DNA of 64,000 nucleotides from Ricinus communis (Eukaryota > Streptophyta > Magnoliopsida > Malpighiales > Euphorbiaceae): contig NC_063261.1 in assembly GCF_019578655.1 (NCBI RefSeq), positions 3,492,201-3,556,200 of the forward strand. The letters run 5' to 3'. Shown piece after piece: positions 11,610 to 22,988 of the stretch. The notes beneath the pieces were generated by a model. It was not told where the DNA came from. It saw only the letters and a program-made list of their open reading frames with translations, and did not search any database. Numbering within the stretch: the stretch's first letter is position 1; every line of letters begins with the position of its first letter. A program made the position numbers and the translations under genes.

Positions 11610-12925
11610 TCCGAATGAGTCAAGCTTAAGACTCTGCAAATAAGCACTTCTGTACATTCGACTTGGATTATACTTTTATGTTTTTAATTAGTTGTGATTG
11701 TTTCATCATTTTCATTTGACTTTATTATAGTTGCTTAATAGTAATTAGGGTTTTTAATTTTTCGGACTTATATAATCGGAGAGGACGGACTCTTCCATTT
11801 GACCATATCTACTTGTTTTATGATCTAATTACATGCATATATGCGTTGATTACAGGTAGGGGGCAAGGCGGTTCGAGATGGCAAAGGAAAGCCCACAAAC
11901 ACTCTATTTTACCACGGTTTCCGTGGCCATCATGGGCTAGAACACCGGTAGTCTTTGAGGCAGCGAGTCAAGCCCGTGTTGAAGGATAAAGAATAATTTG
12001 TCACGGCCCAAGGCATCACGGGATACAACCCCATGCCGTCTTTGGTCGACGTAGTGCCACTACCCGTGCCAAGGTGCATCACAAGAAGGCTAAAGGCTCG
12101 GCCGGTGAGTCCTAGCCGTCTTGGTCGACCTGACCTTACCCTCACCCGTCTTGAGCCACGTGCCTATAAGAAGGGAGGCCTCAAAATTTTGCTTCCCTTT
12201 TGTTTTTCTTAGCTCAAAGGTGTTGTTCTTATACCCTTATCTTACCCTTCTCACTTTCCTCAGCGAACTCAGGTAAGTCCCTTCATTTGTTGCCTTATAT
12301 TTTTTTTTATTATGATTTGACTTCTATTTTATACATATACTCTTGTTAGGACATGCTAGGATATCTTGGTGGCTTTATATTGTAACCATATGACCTTGGT
12401 TAGGTTAATTTACATTAGTTGTTGTGTTTGTGGTGTAGTCGGTTATGAAAATGATAAGTGTGGGGTTTTGGTGGAAATAAAATGTGCCTACAGCATGCAA
12501 AGCATGAATAATGTTTAGACTTAAATTGCAATTGCTGGTTCATGATAAATTAGATTGGTATGTATCGGTTTATTAGTTTATACAAGTTTTTGGTAGTCGA
12601 AGTATAATCATTATACGTTGATTCGGTAGATTATTTCTTTCATTAACTTGAATTCTTACAAAAACTAATAATTCGTTGCATTAGGTGATATGACGGACGC
12701 GATAAATCTCGTATAAAGCAACTGAAATGCGTCGCTACCGATGAAGCGATCGCGTGGTGAAGGAACGTCTTCCTCCACAGTAGCGGAACCGGCACCGACT
12801 TCCACCTCCACCACAACGGCCAAATAGTCAGACCTCGGAAAGCACTGCTTTGAATCCATCCACACTGGCCGTCATCCATTGTGGACATTCCCTAATGCTG
12901 AGACAATAAAAGTAGATTCCAAGTC
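11610..12925 (+). promoter_or_regulatory. E2 spacer between pol and second ORF, promoter- and intron-like
   Basis: No coding sequence recognised. The segment contains CCACGGTTTCCGTGG (about 11917-11931), resembling the CACGG-rich blocks of the LTR U3. A TATA-like CCTATAAGAAGG follows at about 12159, then a pyrimidine-rich stretch. A strong splice donor consensus, ACTCAG/GTAAGTCC, is at about 12269-12276, and a candidate acceptor TTGCATTAG lies near 12676-12684. This arrangement would let the second ORF be expressed from a spliced or internal transcript. It is inference only. Confidence 0.35.
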
Positions 12926-14220
12926 ATGAGATGGAAGCAAGTGATGGCGGGCCGTTGCATAGACTTCACATCCCTGAGAGAGTGGGATTGGCTCAAGATA
13001 TGCACACTGTTTGAGACTACGCGAGATTCTTTGACATCATTGAGCCAACCTACCGTGACCTTACGATCGAGTTCCTCGGCACCTTCTTCCTGCGTGACGG
13101 ATCCTGGCTGGCATCGACTGATGCAATTTATTTCAGGGCTTGGGGAAGGGAGTTCCGATGTCGGTCCCACAATTTGGCATGCATTTGGGATTATGGGTGA
13201 ACAAGAAATCTCGGGAGGAGTATCAGGGATGTCTCTACATCCACCCAATTTCATATGACGCCATGTGGGACTCATTGGTAATGAGGCCGGAAACATACTA
13301 CCCAAGCAGGTATAAGGCCTCTAGCCTACCGGACCATCTCCGCTACATTCATACCCTACTAGCTTATACCATTATAGGCCGAGAGGGCAGTTTTGGGCGA
13401 TCCACAGGGCCGATGTCTTTATTCTCTGGGCTATGCAACATCAGAAGAAGCTAGACTTGGGATATTTATTGGCTCGCCAAGTCCGTTCATTTATAGTAGA
13501 TGCCCAGAAGAAGATGCATTGTTGTTTCGGTCCGTATGTGAGTAGGTTAGCTAAGAGACTGGATGTATTGGACGACTGTCTCTCGGAACTTTCAAATATT
13601 GGTGACATGACACCACTAGGGATCAGACAGATGATCAACATGCAGATGATCACGGCCACTAGACATCCACATGGTATTGAATATAGGCTCGTGAGCACTG
13701 ATAGTCGGGGAAGCTAGGCGGTAAGCTGGGCGGCTGAGGCGGCGACTAGAGGCCCAACATTCGTCGGTACGGGATCCCGGATGTTAGGATTCCTAACCCA
13801 ACTAGAGTGTTTATACCCTCATCTGGAGCCTCATCCTCTCATTCGGCAGGGCCATCGAGCATTCAGATCACTGCTATGGCCGACCGTCTAGATCGAGTCT
13901 GCGATCTACAACGTGATATCACGAGTTTGTGCGGTTTCAAGAAGAAACGAAGGCACAGGTTAGGCGGTTTGAGCAGTATACTTCAACGAGTTCACGAGTG
14001 GTTTAGAAAGACAGGCCACCCAGACAGGACTTCATAGTAGTGTGATTCAAAAGATGGCGGTCGGAGCACAAAATCGGCCAGCTCATTGATGATATGGAGT
14101 TCGATTTGGCAACATGCTTCACGGACCTGATCCACCACCGCCACCTTCCTCGATGAAATTTCTGACTTCAACTTCCAAAGTGATCCAACCGGTGAGGATA
14201 CACCATCAGTAGACTCCTAG
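12926..14220 (+). pseudogene. E2 second ORF, Athila ORF / env-like position, frameshifted
   Basis: Readable in several frames. Near 13030-13075 it gives DIIEPTYRDLTIEFLGTF, the hallmark block of the Athila-associated ORF (usually P-TYR-LTLEFL-T-). Later blocks include MHCCFGPYVSRLAKRLDVLD (13515-13575) and DMTPLGIRQM (13600-13640), the latter shared with E4 at 42405. The C-terminal part carries a glutamine-rich, coiled-coil-like stretch and a proline-rich tail (14130-14165), as in E3 and E4. Several frameshifts make it non-functional. Its position downstream of integrase is that of the env-like ORF in Athila elements. I cannot see a clear signal peptide or membrane anchor. Confidence 0.65.
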
Positions 14221-15825
14221 CGAAAAAAAAAAATTTGTGATATTTTCCTCTTTCCTTTGCGAAAAATAAATTTATTTTTATTTATTTTCTTTCAATTTAT
14301 TATCTCCTTTTACTTTATTGCTTGTAGCTTGCTTAATTTTATGTTATTTCCTTGCACTTGTACATTTTATGTTAAGTAGAACACTATGCCTTTTTAATTA
14401 AAAAAAAAAAATCAGCATGATCTTCCATAACCATAATGTGTGAATCATATGCTTCCTCAGTTTTCATCTCTCAACAACATGGGCGGTGTTATACTAAAAT
14501 GTGGGGTAGGTACCTACCGATGTTGTGCCTATCTTGAGTTTTGTTTTAATTAAGTAGTTGATGACTTTTTCTCCTTTGAATGGATTCCCTTATAGCTTTT
14601 ACCGAACCTTGTTGGGAAGAAGGCAATGAATAAATCTCTTAACTACAATCCGGCCGGGTAAAACCGGTATTTTCCTTAATTCTTCCATATTACTTTATCT
14701 TAGATATAGAACACCGTTATTAATATTGCTGCTTATTATTGTGATTGACTGTTTAAACTTTGGGTTGAGAATTCATGCAATTTTAACCCGTTCAAATGGT
14801 GAGATTTTGAGCCAATTGGTGCATCACTATTATGCTCCCTTTTCTTTCATTAGTGAGCATTTTACGGAATCTCTATTTCTAGAACTTGCTTTACGATATC
14901 TCATTGAGATTACATGAATTGTCAATAATCGTGAGATGATTTGGGCACTTAGGATTTACACAATTTGGCCAAAAAGCCTAACCCTGTTTTTCCCTTAGTG
15001 AACCAATTTTGAGCCTTAGCCATTCCTTTCGTGACAATAATAACAGTGACACTCATTGTATCACTTCTATTCATTTGACCATTCTTTCTACCATTGTTGC
15101 TGGAAATTATATAAGTTATGCTGCATTTTACTTTGGATCAATCTGCATTCATATATTTCACTAAGTTGCTAGATTTTTCATAGATGCTCCCTTCAATTAT
15201 TATATGTGTCAATAACCAACAACTCCTACATAAGCTGTTGTAATATATATACATAGTATATATATAATTATATATAAAAAAAAGTATTAATTTAGTTCAT
15301 TTCGAGCATCATCTTATTTTTAGAGCAACTTAGTGTTCATTTTGGTACATCACTTGATCCTTCGTTACTTTCTTGCATTACTTGCTTAACTTCCAACAAC
15401 TTGTAGCCTACTTTCCATATTTATACGTACCTTACCTTAACCCCATTACAACCTGGCTCAAGACCCTTTGATCATGATTATTGATTATTTCATAGTAGTG
15501 GAGATTGAATCCATAAGCAAGCGTATGGTAAGCACTTTTTCTGTATTTTTGAGTTGAGAGCTTGGCGATCTTCTTTCACCTATATACACTTGTGTGTTTT
15601 GAGTGACATCTTGTGAGGCATGGTTCTCAATTTCTCAATTTAGATGGTTTATCATTTTAACTTTAGCAACTTTATTAAGTTTGTTCTCTCTCTTAAGGAT
15701 TTAGTGATTTAGGGATTTTGGGAAAAATCATTACGGAGTTTTGAAATTTGTTTTGAGCTAACCTCCTACAATGCATTTGATCGAGTTATTTGGTATATGT
15801 TTGAGCAGTGAGTTGTAAATTGCTT
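14221..15825 (+). other. E2 3' untranslated region
   Basis: No gene. AT-rich, with A-runs at 14226 and 14400 and a TA-rich block at 15240-15290. Homologous in order to E4 43041-46942 and to the 3' regions of E3 and E6. It contains a second G-tract (AAAATGTGGGGTAGGTA, 14496-14512), resembling the PPT 1.3 kb downstream. Confidence 0.6.
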
Positions 15826-15858
15826 GAGGACAAGCAAAAGTTTAAGTATGGGGTAATT
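15826..15858 (+). other. E2 polypurine tract
   Basis: GAGGACAAGCAAAAG followed by TATGGGGTAATT abuts the 3' LTR start TGATAAGC at 15859. The same arrangement, GAGGACAAGCAAAAG then a TGTGGGGTGATT-like run, precedes the LTR in E3 (21819-21850, minus) and E4 (46910-46942). Confidence 0.75.
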
Positions 15859-17223
15859 TGATAAGCATCATAATACACATATTTTCATGCCCGATTGTTT
15901 ACATTTTTTATGCATGATTATCCCGTTTTATGCTAGAATCACCTGTCTTTTATTTCCTTTCTCATTTCAGGTCATTTTCGAAGGACATCATCAGTAATCG
16001 AGGGACATACGTGTGATTACGGACCAAAATCCATCAAATTAGGCGAGGAGTAGCACCCAGAAGGTTGAGCACGGCCTGGACTACGGCCGTGCTGAATTAC
16101 CAAGAGGCTATCCCCAATTGTGCCATTTCAGCACGACTTCCGTAGCCACCACGGTCTCCGGCCGCGACTGTGATGAATCAGCATAGGCTTGGGCATGGCA
16201 CGGAAGAGTCGACTGTGAGACTCCTGATTCGGCCACTTTGGACTCGGCCGTGCTGAATTACCAAGAGGCTATCCTCAATTGTGCCATTTATTGCGACTTC
16301 CGTAGCCACCACGGTCTCCGGCCGCGACTGTGATGAATCGGCCGCGAGCTTGGGCACTGACTTTGGAAGGTCGATCTGTGACTCCAGTTGACCAGCACCG
16401 CTGACTGCGGCGTCTTGAATCATCACAGCCTGGACTCCGGCCATGCTGAATCAACTATATAGGCGATTTTGAATTCTTTTTGAAGGGGACGATTTTTGGA
16501 CTCAATTCCAAGACACACACTTAATCAATTGTTTCCTATACCTCAATTATAGACCTTGAGAGATCAATTTCATCAATTAGTTTTTATAATTGTCATTCTT
16601 GCAATCTTCTTGCTATTCAGCAATAAAAGTTTGATTCAGTAAATTTGAGACGTTGGATTAATTGTTTATTAGGTTGTTTCTTGACATTGAGAAATGCTTG
16701 TTACAACTGGACATTGAATAGTAAGAACTGGTAGTTAACACTTAGAGATAAGGTTGATTTACTCGCCGGATTAAGAACTAATAACTCTTAATAGTTTTAA
16801 ATCATACTTAATGCTAATCTGTAGTAATCTGATAGGAAGAGATTCCATTAGGTTAGTGCAGGTCTAGGAATCCGGTAGCTCGAGAGGCAAGGATTCAATT
16901 CGAGGATTTAGGCACGGGTAAGCAAGATCGGCAATCCATAAAATCCATCTTTAGAATTCCATCACTTAGGCTCCCTTTTGGGTTTGTTTCTCTCTTTGCA
17001 ATTGTCTTTTGATTATCCATTGTTCTTCATTTACTTATTTGCACTCATAACCATTAGCTGGTACGTTAGAACTTTCACACCCTATTTCAGACTAGATAAC
17101 ATAGCAAACAGTAGTAACTCTAGGTTCACCCGATCTCCAGGGATACGACCTTGATACTCACTAGTGCTAGGCTGCATCAGTAGGTTCACTACCTTAGGTG
17201 TAGGTTGCATAAAGAACCCATCA
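15859..17223 (+). repeat. E2 3' LTR (1365 bp)
   Basis: Starts TGATAAGC and ends CCCATCA, aligned with the ends of the other Athila-type LTRs here. U3 contains a direct duplication of about 161 bp (16085-16245 and from 16246), each copy beginning GGCCGTGCTGAATTACCAAG. A TATA box is visible (CTATATAGG, 16455-16463). The U5 part shares the block CTTGATACTC...TGCATC with all other Athila LTRs in the window. Confidence 0.85.
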
Positions 17224-18421
17224 GGAGTTAGCATCCAGATGACGCCGTGAACCCTCTGTGTCCTGAGAGGACTAACCTCAAGCGCGCTCACTCTATACCC
17301 GCATGAGGTCAACCTCAGTGATAATAAAAAAAGCTACTTTGCTTTGTTTATTTCTTTTACATTCTCTTGCTTAATCATTAATTATGTTTATGTCTTATCT
17401 TGACCTTTTTATGTTTAATTCATTATATTTGTATTATTATTATTTGATTTATTGTGTTCGCATTTATTATCATTCTAAGTGGCTAACCCAAGGCACATAG
17501 TAGGTAGTTCCTGGAGATCCGCCCCCCGAGGAGGATCAATCTTATTTGGTCTTATTTCATTGTCACTTAATAATTTGCATTAAGGCCGCTAGGGCCATTG
17601 GCATGCATAGCTTCGCCTTGATTGATCCATGCTTTCCTTAATCCCATTCTGATTCTGTTCTCCTCCCTCATTCTATGTATCTTTAATTGTGGCTTAGGAC
17701 ATCAACCCACATGCTAAAATGGATAAAATTGGACTTAGCACTTGTTTTGATCACCTTACATGCAAACATAATAAAATTGAATACTTATCAAAGTAAGCTC
17801 TCGCGCCTCGAATATACTCACCTCAAATGCTAAAGGCTAAAACAAATCCAACACTTAGATTAGGAAATAAAAAAGGACAAAGTAGTATGAACAATTATGG
17901 CATGCTAAGATAAAACCTAAGGTACCAAAGTGCCTCCTAATTAGGACTAGTCAAGGTACCAATGTACCTCCCCCTTTAGGATAGTCTTATGCTTTCTCAC
18001 CCCACATGTTAAAGAAGATAAAAATAGGTTGATGTGTAAAATGAATAAAGGGTGAAACAGGCTAAGACAATGTTATTACGGTAGGCAAAGGCTCGTCTGC
18101 TCTAATAGAGTATAGACTTCACCGTCTAGGTGGATAAGGGTGCTTTTGTGAATCTTCCCTATCCCTACCTAACTTTTTGAACCTAGAATCTCTAATTTTA
18201 GGGAGGGGGAAACTTAGGCTCTCTATGAGGGGTACAAAGCCATCATCCTCACTCCTGAAACTATCCCAATCTCAACGAATGGCGACTCCTTCTTCGAGTA
18301 GTCTTAAGGCCATTTGTAATCCCTTAGGGTCCTCAATCGGACGACTTATTTCGAAATGGGCCTAGTATGGGGAGCAGACCTCGGACTAGTAGCGGATCTC
18401 GGTATCTTCTGTAGTTCTCTA
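17224..18421. other. Decayed repeat DNA, possibly Tat-type LTR / leader
   Basis: No coding frame recognised. The first 100 bases share the TGAGGTCAACCTC motif with 7.6-7.95 kb and so probably continue the unit into which E2 inserted. On the minus strand, GGAGTCGCCATTCG (near 18280-18295) and a purine-rich block resemble LTR/leader sequence of Tat-lineage elements. The borders cannot be placed. Confidence 0.3.
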
Positions 18422-18800
18422 AAAAGGTTCCTAAACCTAGGGTTCTTCCTTAGTGGCTTATATCTAGTTACCAAAAACCTTTTGCCTTTGAATCAACATA
18501 GTCAATTCACCTAGGTTGCTAGTAATCTCTGTCTAATGAATATTACTAACCCTAGACCTAAGGCATAATGATGTTTATATAGAGCTAAGGTTTGGAAACC
18601 CTAAAAGGTAGAGCGGTAAGCTTGAATTATTTATTTTTTAAAAGAAAAAAGATTTTCTTTTATCTGTCAATAATATCCAACAAAAATCTTAGTCATTATC
18701 ACAAAAATTTTCTAGAAACTTATTCTCTTATTTTTGGGCATTTAAAGTCAAAATGCACACAGAACGACATTAGATTTTAAAAATCAGCCAATCGGGATTT
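18422..18800 (-). repeat. LTR fragment shared with the Tat-type LTR at 58715-59110
   Basis: About 380 bases align on the same strand with 58715-59110 inside the E7 LTR. Shared runs include TGGCTTATATCTAGTTACC, CATAATGATGTTTA and CAGCCAAT near the end. The similarity fades on both sides. It is either the worn mate of the E7 LTR or an independent copy of the same family. Confidence 0.65.
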
Positions 18801-19037
18801 CGAGAATCAACTCATCGAGCATTTTCGGCATCAGAGAGGTATTTTTCTTCCATTAAATCTTGTTTCCTGTGATTTATCCACTAGATATATGTGTTATTTG
18901 CCCAAAATACAGGAAAGTTTGATGAAAAAGTCGAAGAAATTGTGTGCCCTAACCCATAAAGCCGATTTAGCAGTGCACACAACTGCACATTCTGAATGAC
19001 CGTGCATGGGCTGAAAATTGATTTTTAGTGCATTTTT

Positions 19038-19440
19038 TCATAAAATAACAATAATTACCAAGAACCAAAGCAAATCAATGATGTAACCCTCCCCAACATC
19101 AAAGTGTTGGTTGTGGATGGCATCCTCGAGAGGTATAGGCATAGCTATGAAGTTGATGCCGGTGATGTCTATAAAAGATAATGGAGACAGAGTCAACTCC
19201 CCAACCGAGGTGTAGAATGTGTGAGTGGTTTCCATCCACCTATAGAGTAGTACATAAATCGAGGTATAGTTCGTCCTCCTAGTAATAGATGCCAATGTAG
19301 CAACAAACCGGTGAAATTTAGTTCTAATGATCCTAGCCTAGATAGAACTTAGTAACTTATCGAACCACTCACGTGCATTGTAAAACCTCTTTAGCAAGCC
19401 GAATCAAAATACAATGTCGCCTTATAAAGCATACAAACAA
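19038..19440 (-). pseudogene. Plant-mobile-domain fragment, minus strand
   Basis: The open stretch 19038-19295 gives a tryptophan followed by METTHTFYTSVGELTLSPLS and then DITGI. This matches the N-terminal block of plant mobile domain (aminotransferase-like) proteins, which usually read W---THTF---GE-T-T--D---LTGL. Upstream on the minus strand, up to about 19440, sequence such as REWFDKL and FHRFVATLASITRR continues the reading after one stop. It lies head-to-head with the plus-strand PMD pseudogene at 19872, which lacks exactly this block, so it could be an inverted exon of the same gene or a second copy. Confidence 0.55.
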
Positions 19441-19871
19441 GTATCAAAACCACAATACACACACACTAAGACCCAAAAGTATTATTCTTCACAGTCGTGA
19501 ATCTGGTTTTGGACTCTAAACATCATCTTTTTGGCAGTAGTAGTCACAGGAAGGCGTCCCACTCGTGATTTCAGTTTTCATGGCCGTGAAAATTTCTTTA
19601 CAGGCGTGATTGGGGCTTTTACGGCCATGAACATTTTTTCACGAGTGTGAACGCTGCGATTCCAACAAAAATAAAAACTAACGGTTCTCTTTCAAAATTG
19701 TTCAAAACTCATTTAATCCTTGTCAAACTAGCTGTTCCAACCACTATCAAACTCTCATTAACATTTTTTTAAAAAGTTCTTCAAAATCCTTTATTCTCTT
19801 TCTCCAATTTCAAACCAAATTCCTCTTTCTCTCTCCTTTTTCATCATCAAATTCCTAAATTCATCTCTTCT
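19441..19871 (+). promoter_or_regulatory. Upstream region of the plus-strand PMD pseudogene
   Basis: No gene. The sequence becomes pyrimidine-rich (CTTTCTCTCTCC...) immediately before the ATG at 19872, as in a plant 5' leader. GGCCGTGAA/GGCCATGAA repeats occur at 19575-19640. No confident TATA box was chosen. Confidence 0.3.
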
Positions 19872-20763
19872 ATGGCTAGTAGAATGAAGTTATGGTCCAC
19901 CAAGAAGGAAAAATTACCTGGAAGTAGTGAGTTCCTCTCCTTTATTCTCAATAGAGAGCATAAGGAAAGGTATGCTTACCTAAGACTTAGGAATGTAAGC
20001 CTTACTAGGTGTTTTTGTTGGGTCATTGTAGCCAAATTAGGTTTAAAAGAGAAGCTGGTGGAACTTCTCTCTAGAGTTGGGTGGCGTGCAAGAATACTTG
20101 GTGCTTGGCCTATCAGAGCTTCCCCTCAATTGCAAGGGCTTCGCGCCTCATAATGCTTGAGAGGTAGATCGGATGGCTCGGGCCTTCCTTGTGTATCTTT
20201 TTGGGACTACATTGTTCAATGACTTAAGGAACTCATTGAACTTCCATTATTTAGCCTCGTCATAGGATTTGGACCAGGTCTCCTTCAATTGGGGATCTGC
20301 GGCTCTTGCATACTTGTACCATCATATGGACATTACTATCCATGGGAGCAAAAGGATATGTGGCTTTTGCATGCGATCAATGTAAGGTCCATCTATTTTG
20401 ATTTCTCCATTTTCCACTTTCTTATTATTACATTGCAGTTACTAACTTTTAATTTGCAGCATTGGGCCTTGGCGATTGGACTGCTAGTGAGCTCTCAGCC
20501 TATTAGACGTCTCGAGCCTTTTTGTGCTTAAGTCATTAGGGCTCGAGTAGGAGCATCCCTCTAGAGTGGGCACAAGTCCATGTGCATTGCATATGGATCA
20601 AATCCTTAAACAGGGATAAGGTAAAAGAAAATTCATTAGTCATATTTATACTTTACAAGTTCTAATTACTTACCTTTATAATTCGCAGATTCATGGTGAC
20701 TAGCTTGGCGAGCATTATCATTGGGATCCATACATGCTCTCCACTGCAGATCTCGATCATAGG
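19872..20763 (+). pseudogene. Plant-mobile-domain pseudogene, 5' half
   Basis: Begins with ATG and 93 open codons (MASRMKLWST...). After a frameshift near 20150 it continues with ARAFLVYLFGTTLF, then DLDQVSFNWGSAALAYLYHH, the core signature of plant mobile domain / aminotransferase-like proteins. An intron with good borders, GTAAGG at 20382 and TTTGCAG ending at 20459, joins LLHAIN to HWALAIGLL. A third exon starts after TTCGCAG near 20689 and contains HYHWDPYM, the W-PY motif of the family. It is interrupted at about 20768 and resumes in the same frame at 49449. In-frame TAG stops are at 20263 and 20701. Such domains occur in plant genes and in mobile elements; function here is lost. Confidence 0.75.
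20382..20459 (+). other. Intron of the PMD pseudogene
   Basis: 78 bases, AT/T-rich, donor AAT/GTAAGG and acceptor TTTGCAG. Removing it keeps the PMD frame open across the junction (LLHAIN-HWALAIG). This argues that the ancestor was a spliced gene and not a processed copy. Confidence 0.55.
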
Positions 20764-20768
20764 AGGGT

Positions 20769-21818
20769 CCTAATGTTTAATTTTAGGTTAGCCTTAAGAT
20801 TAAATCCACTGCTATTAAGAGTTGTTAATTCTTAATCCGGCTAGTTAGTTACCCTTATCTCTAAGTGATCATTAACTAGTTCTTGCCATTCAAATTTCTA
20901 ATTACTAAATGAACTTCTCAATTACATAAAGCAATCTGAACATCACAATTCACAATGTCTCATGAATGATGCAATTTCTTATTAATAATGAAAGCAAGAA
21001 GAATACAAGCATTGATAATTAAAATCTCATAAACACTAAATGCAATCCAACAATAAAGGAACCCCAATGGGTTTAACAGTTCTAGTTACTCATGCTAATA
21101 AATAACACAAAGTAAGGAACAAAAATAGAAAAGCAAATTGAAAACATGTACAACCTTCTTCTTCAAGTCAGATGAACAGCCCTAAATCCCTAAATCTGAA
21201 TGATGAACCTCAAATTGCGTCTTAAATGCCTCCAAATCCATCTTGATCTATTAATGTGATGCTTAAACCATTGGAATCTGTATTTCAATATGTGAAATAG
21301 TCTCCCAAAGTCGAATATCGAAGTCTGAGAAAGGGTGGCTCGTGCGTGTATGTGAAAAATCAAGTCAGAAAATCGAACCCTTGCAAAATAATTCGATTTT
21401 GCCTATATAATTGTCCCAGCATGGCCATGGTCAAGCCCGTGCTGGACCTCCGAGTCCCAAAAATTAGGTCTTCTCCCTAACCGTGCCCTCACCGGTTCTG
21501 AGCCACCACGGGCTGTGATGCAGGTCGTGGTGGCCTCGAAAACCCTGCCTAAAGGACACTTTTGAGGGTCAAATGTTAATGGTTCAACACGGCCAGAGTC
21601 CAGGCTATGCTCAACCTTGAAATGGTAGCCTTGCTTAATTTTGATGGATTTTGGTCCGTATTTGCACGTATCTCTCTCTACTACTAATAATGTTCATCGA
21701 TGATCACCTAAAACATGAAAGGAACCAAGACAGAGGTGATTCTGGCATATAACAAGATAATTATGCAGAAAAATGGAAGTAATTGGGCATATAAATATGT
21801 GTAAGATAATGCATATCA
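20769..21818 (-). repeat. E3 3' LTR, lacking its U5 end
   Basis: Aligns with 48400-49448 and begins (minus strand) TGATATGC at 21818. The other end stops within the LTR, at the point equal to about 48390 in the right-hand copy, so roughly 300 bases of U5 are missing. The truncated end abuts the flanking AGGGT exactly. TATA-like TATATAATT is at about 21408-21416. Confidence 0.8.
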
Positions 21819-21850
21819 AATCACCCCGCACTTAAGCTTTTGCTTGTCCT
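21819..21850 (-). other. E3 polypurine tract
   Basis: Minus strand reads GGACAAGCAAAAGCTTAAG and then TGCGGGGTGATT directly before the LTR start TGATATGC. Same form as in E2 and E4. Confidence 0.75.
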
Positions 21851-22988
21851 CAAGCAATCAATAAATCAATACATATACAAGCAACAATCACCCCTCAAAA
21901 TTCATGCTACAGTTCACAACTTAACCTTATTCAACAAATAATAAATGAAACTTAAGTAGCTAAACAAATCATACACCTTCAAAGAAGAACTATAGTAATA
22001 CCATCTCGAAGGACAACTTATATAACAACTCAACATTAAAGACCAGGAACCATTGCCTCACAGGAATCTCTCAAATCAGTCACAGTGTTTATAAGTAACA
22101 AGAAAATTCCCTCAATGCAGCTGCACAAAACCTATTTACCATATGCTTGCTCATAAACCCCATCTTCGCTACTGCGAATAAATGAATGCCAAAATCAGAG
22201 GGTCTTTACAAGGGTTGAAATGTGGCTAAGGTAAAGGTAAGAATATTTGGATAGAAGTGTAAAGTATACTGAAAAATCATGTAATTATTTAGAATGAATG
22301 CTTCAGGAGTTGAATGCCAAATCAACAATCAGTAAGCCTTATTTGAAGTAGAGGATGCTCACAAAAAATTAAACACAAAAGAGAAAAGAGCTAAGAAATA
22401 AGTCTGAATTTTTTTTATATATGCCACAGCAGCTTACACAGGGGCTGCATGATTAATGACACAAACAACGAGAATAGTTATACAATTTGGATTGAAGGGA
22501 GTATCAAAGAATGATTAAAAAGACTAAGTGAATTTATAACAAAATTAGGCACTATGGTTCCATAAAAGAAGAAGGATAACACATAATTATTTAGTATACA
22601 GGGTGAAAGAGAAGATAAATGAAGAGAATGGTGTAGATGTAGCGTATAGGTGAAAATCATGAAGAAAATATTAAGGCTTAAAACTGGCTGACTAATGGAA
22701 ACAAAAGGTAGGCTTTTGGCCAGATGTGGTGAATCCTAAGTTGCCCAAATCATCTAATGGTATTCAAAAATTCATGTAACCTCAACAAGTATTACAGAGC
22801 AAGTTCTAGAAATAACATTAAGTACAGCGCACACTCAAATAAGAAAAATCATGAGCACAATTTACAGTGGATGCTGAAATCTTGGTTCAAAAACTCATGT
22901 TTGAAGTGGCTAAAATTTGTAATTGGTTCCCAGACTTATCAATTGAATCATCACATAAATTTTATAAGAGATTGGCAATAATCAAAGT
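21851..22988 (-). other. E3 3' untranslated region, distal part
   Basis: No gene. It is the reverse-complement homologue of the E4 segment just before its PPT and of E2 15000-15850. It stops at AAAGT (22984-22988), the target site of E6, and continues at 30455. Confidence 0.7.

Larger units (their letters stand above)
8031..17223 (+). mobile_element. E2: Athila-type Ty3/gypsy element with pol and second ORF
   Basis: The 5' LTR remnant at 8031 and the 3' LTR at 15859 both begin TGATAAGCATCATAATACAC and stay nearly identical for about 300 bases. Between them are protease, reverse transcriptase, RNase H and integrase remnants on the plus strand, then a decayed second ORF, a long 3' region and a PPT next to the 3' LTR. 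Gag, the PBS and most of the 5' LTR are missing. The flanking bases are GTTAC on the left and GGAGT on the right, so no clean 5-bp duplication is visible; GTTAG occurs 3 bases farther right. Confidence 0.85.

Noticed and set aside
12892..13305. 137-codon minus-strand frame
   Set aside because: Antisense to the E2 second ORF, which shows the Athila hallmark on the plus strand; no motif of its own.
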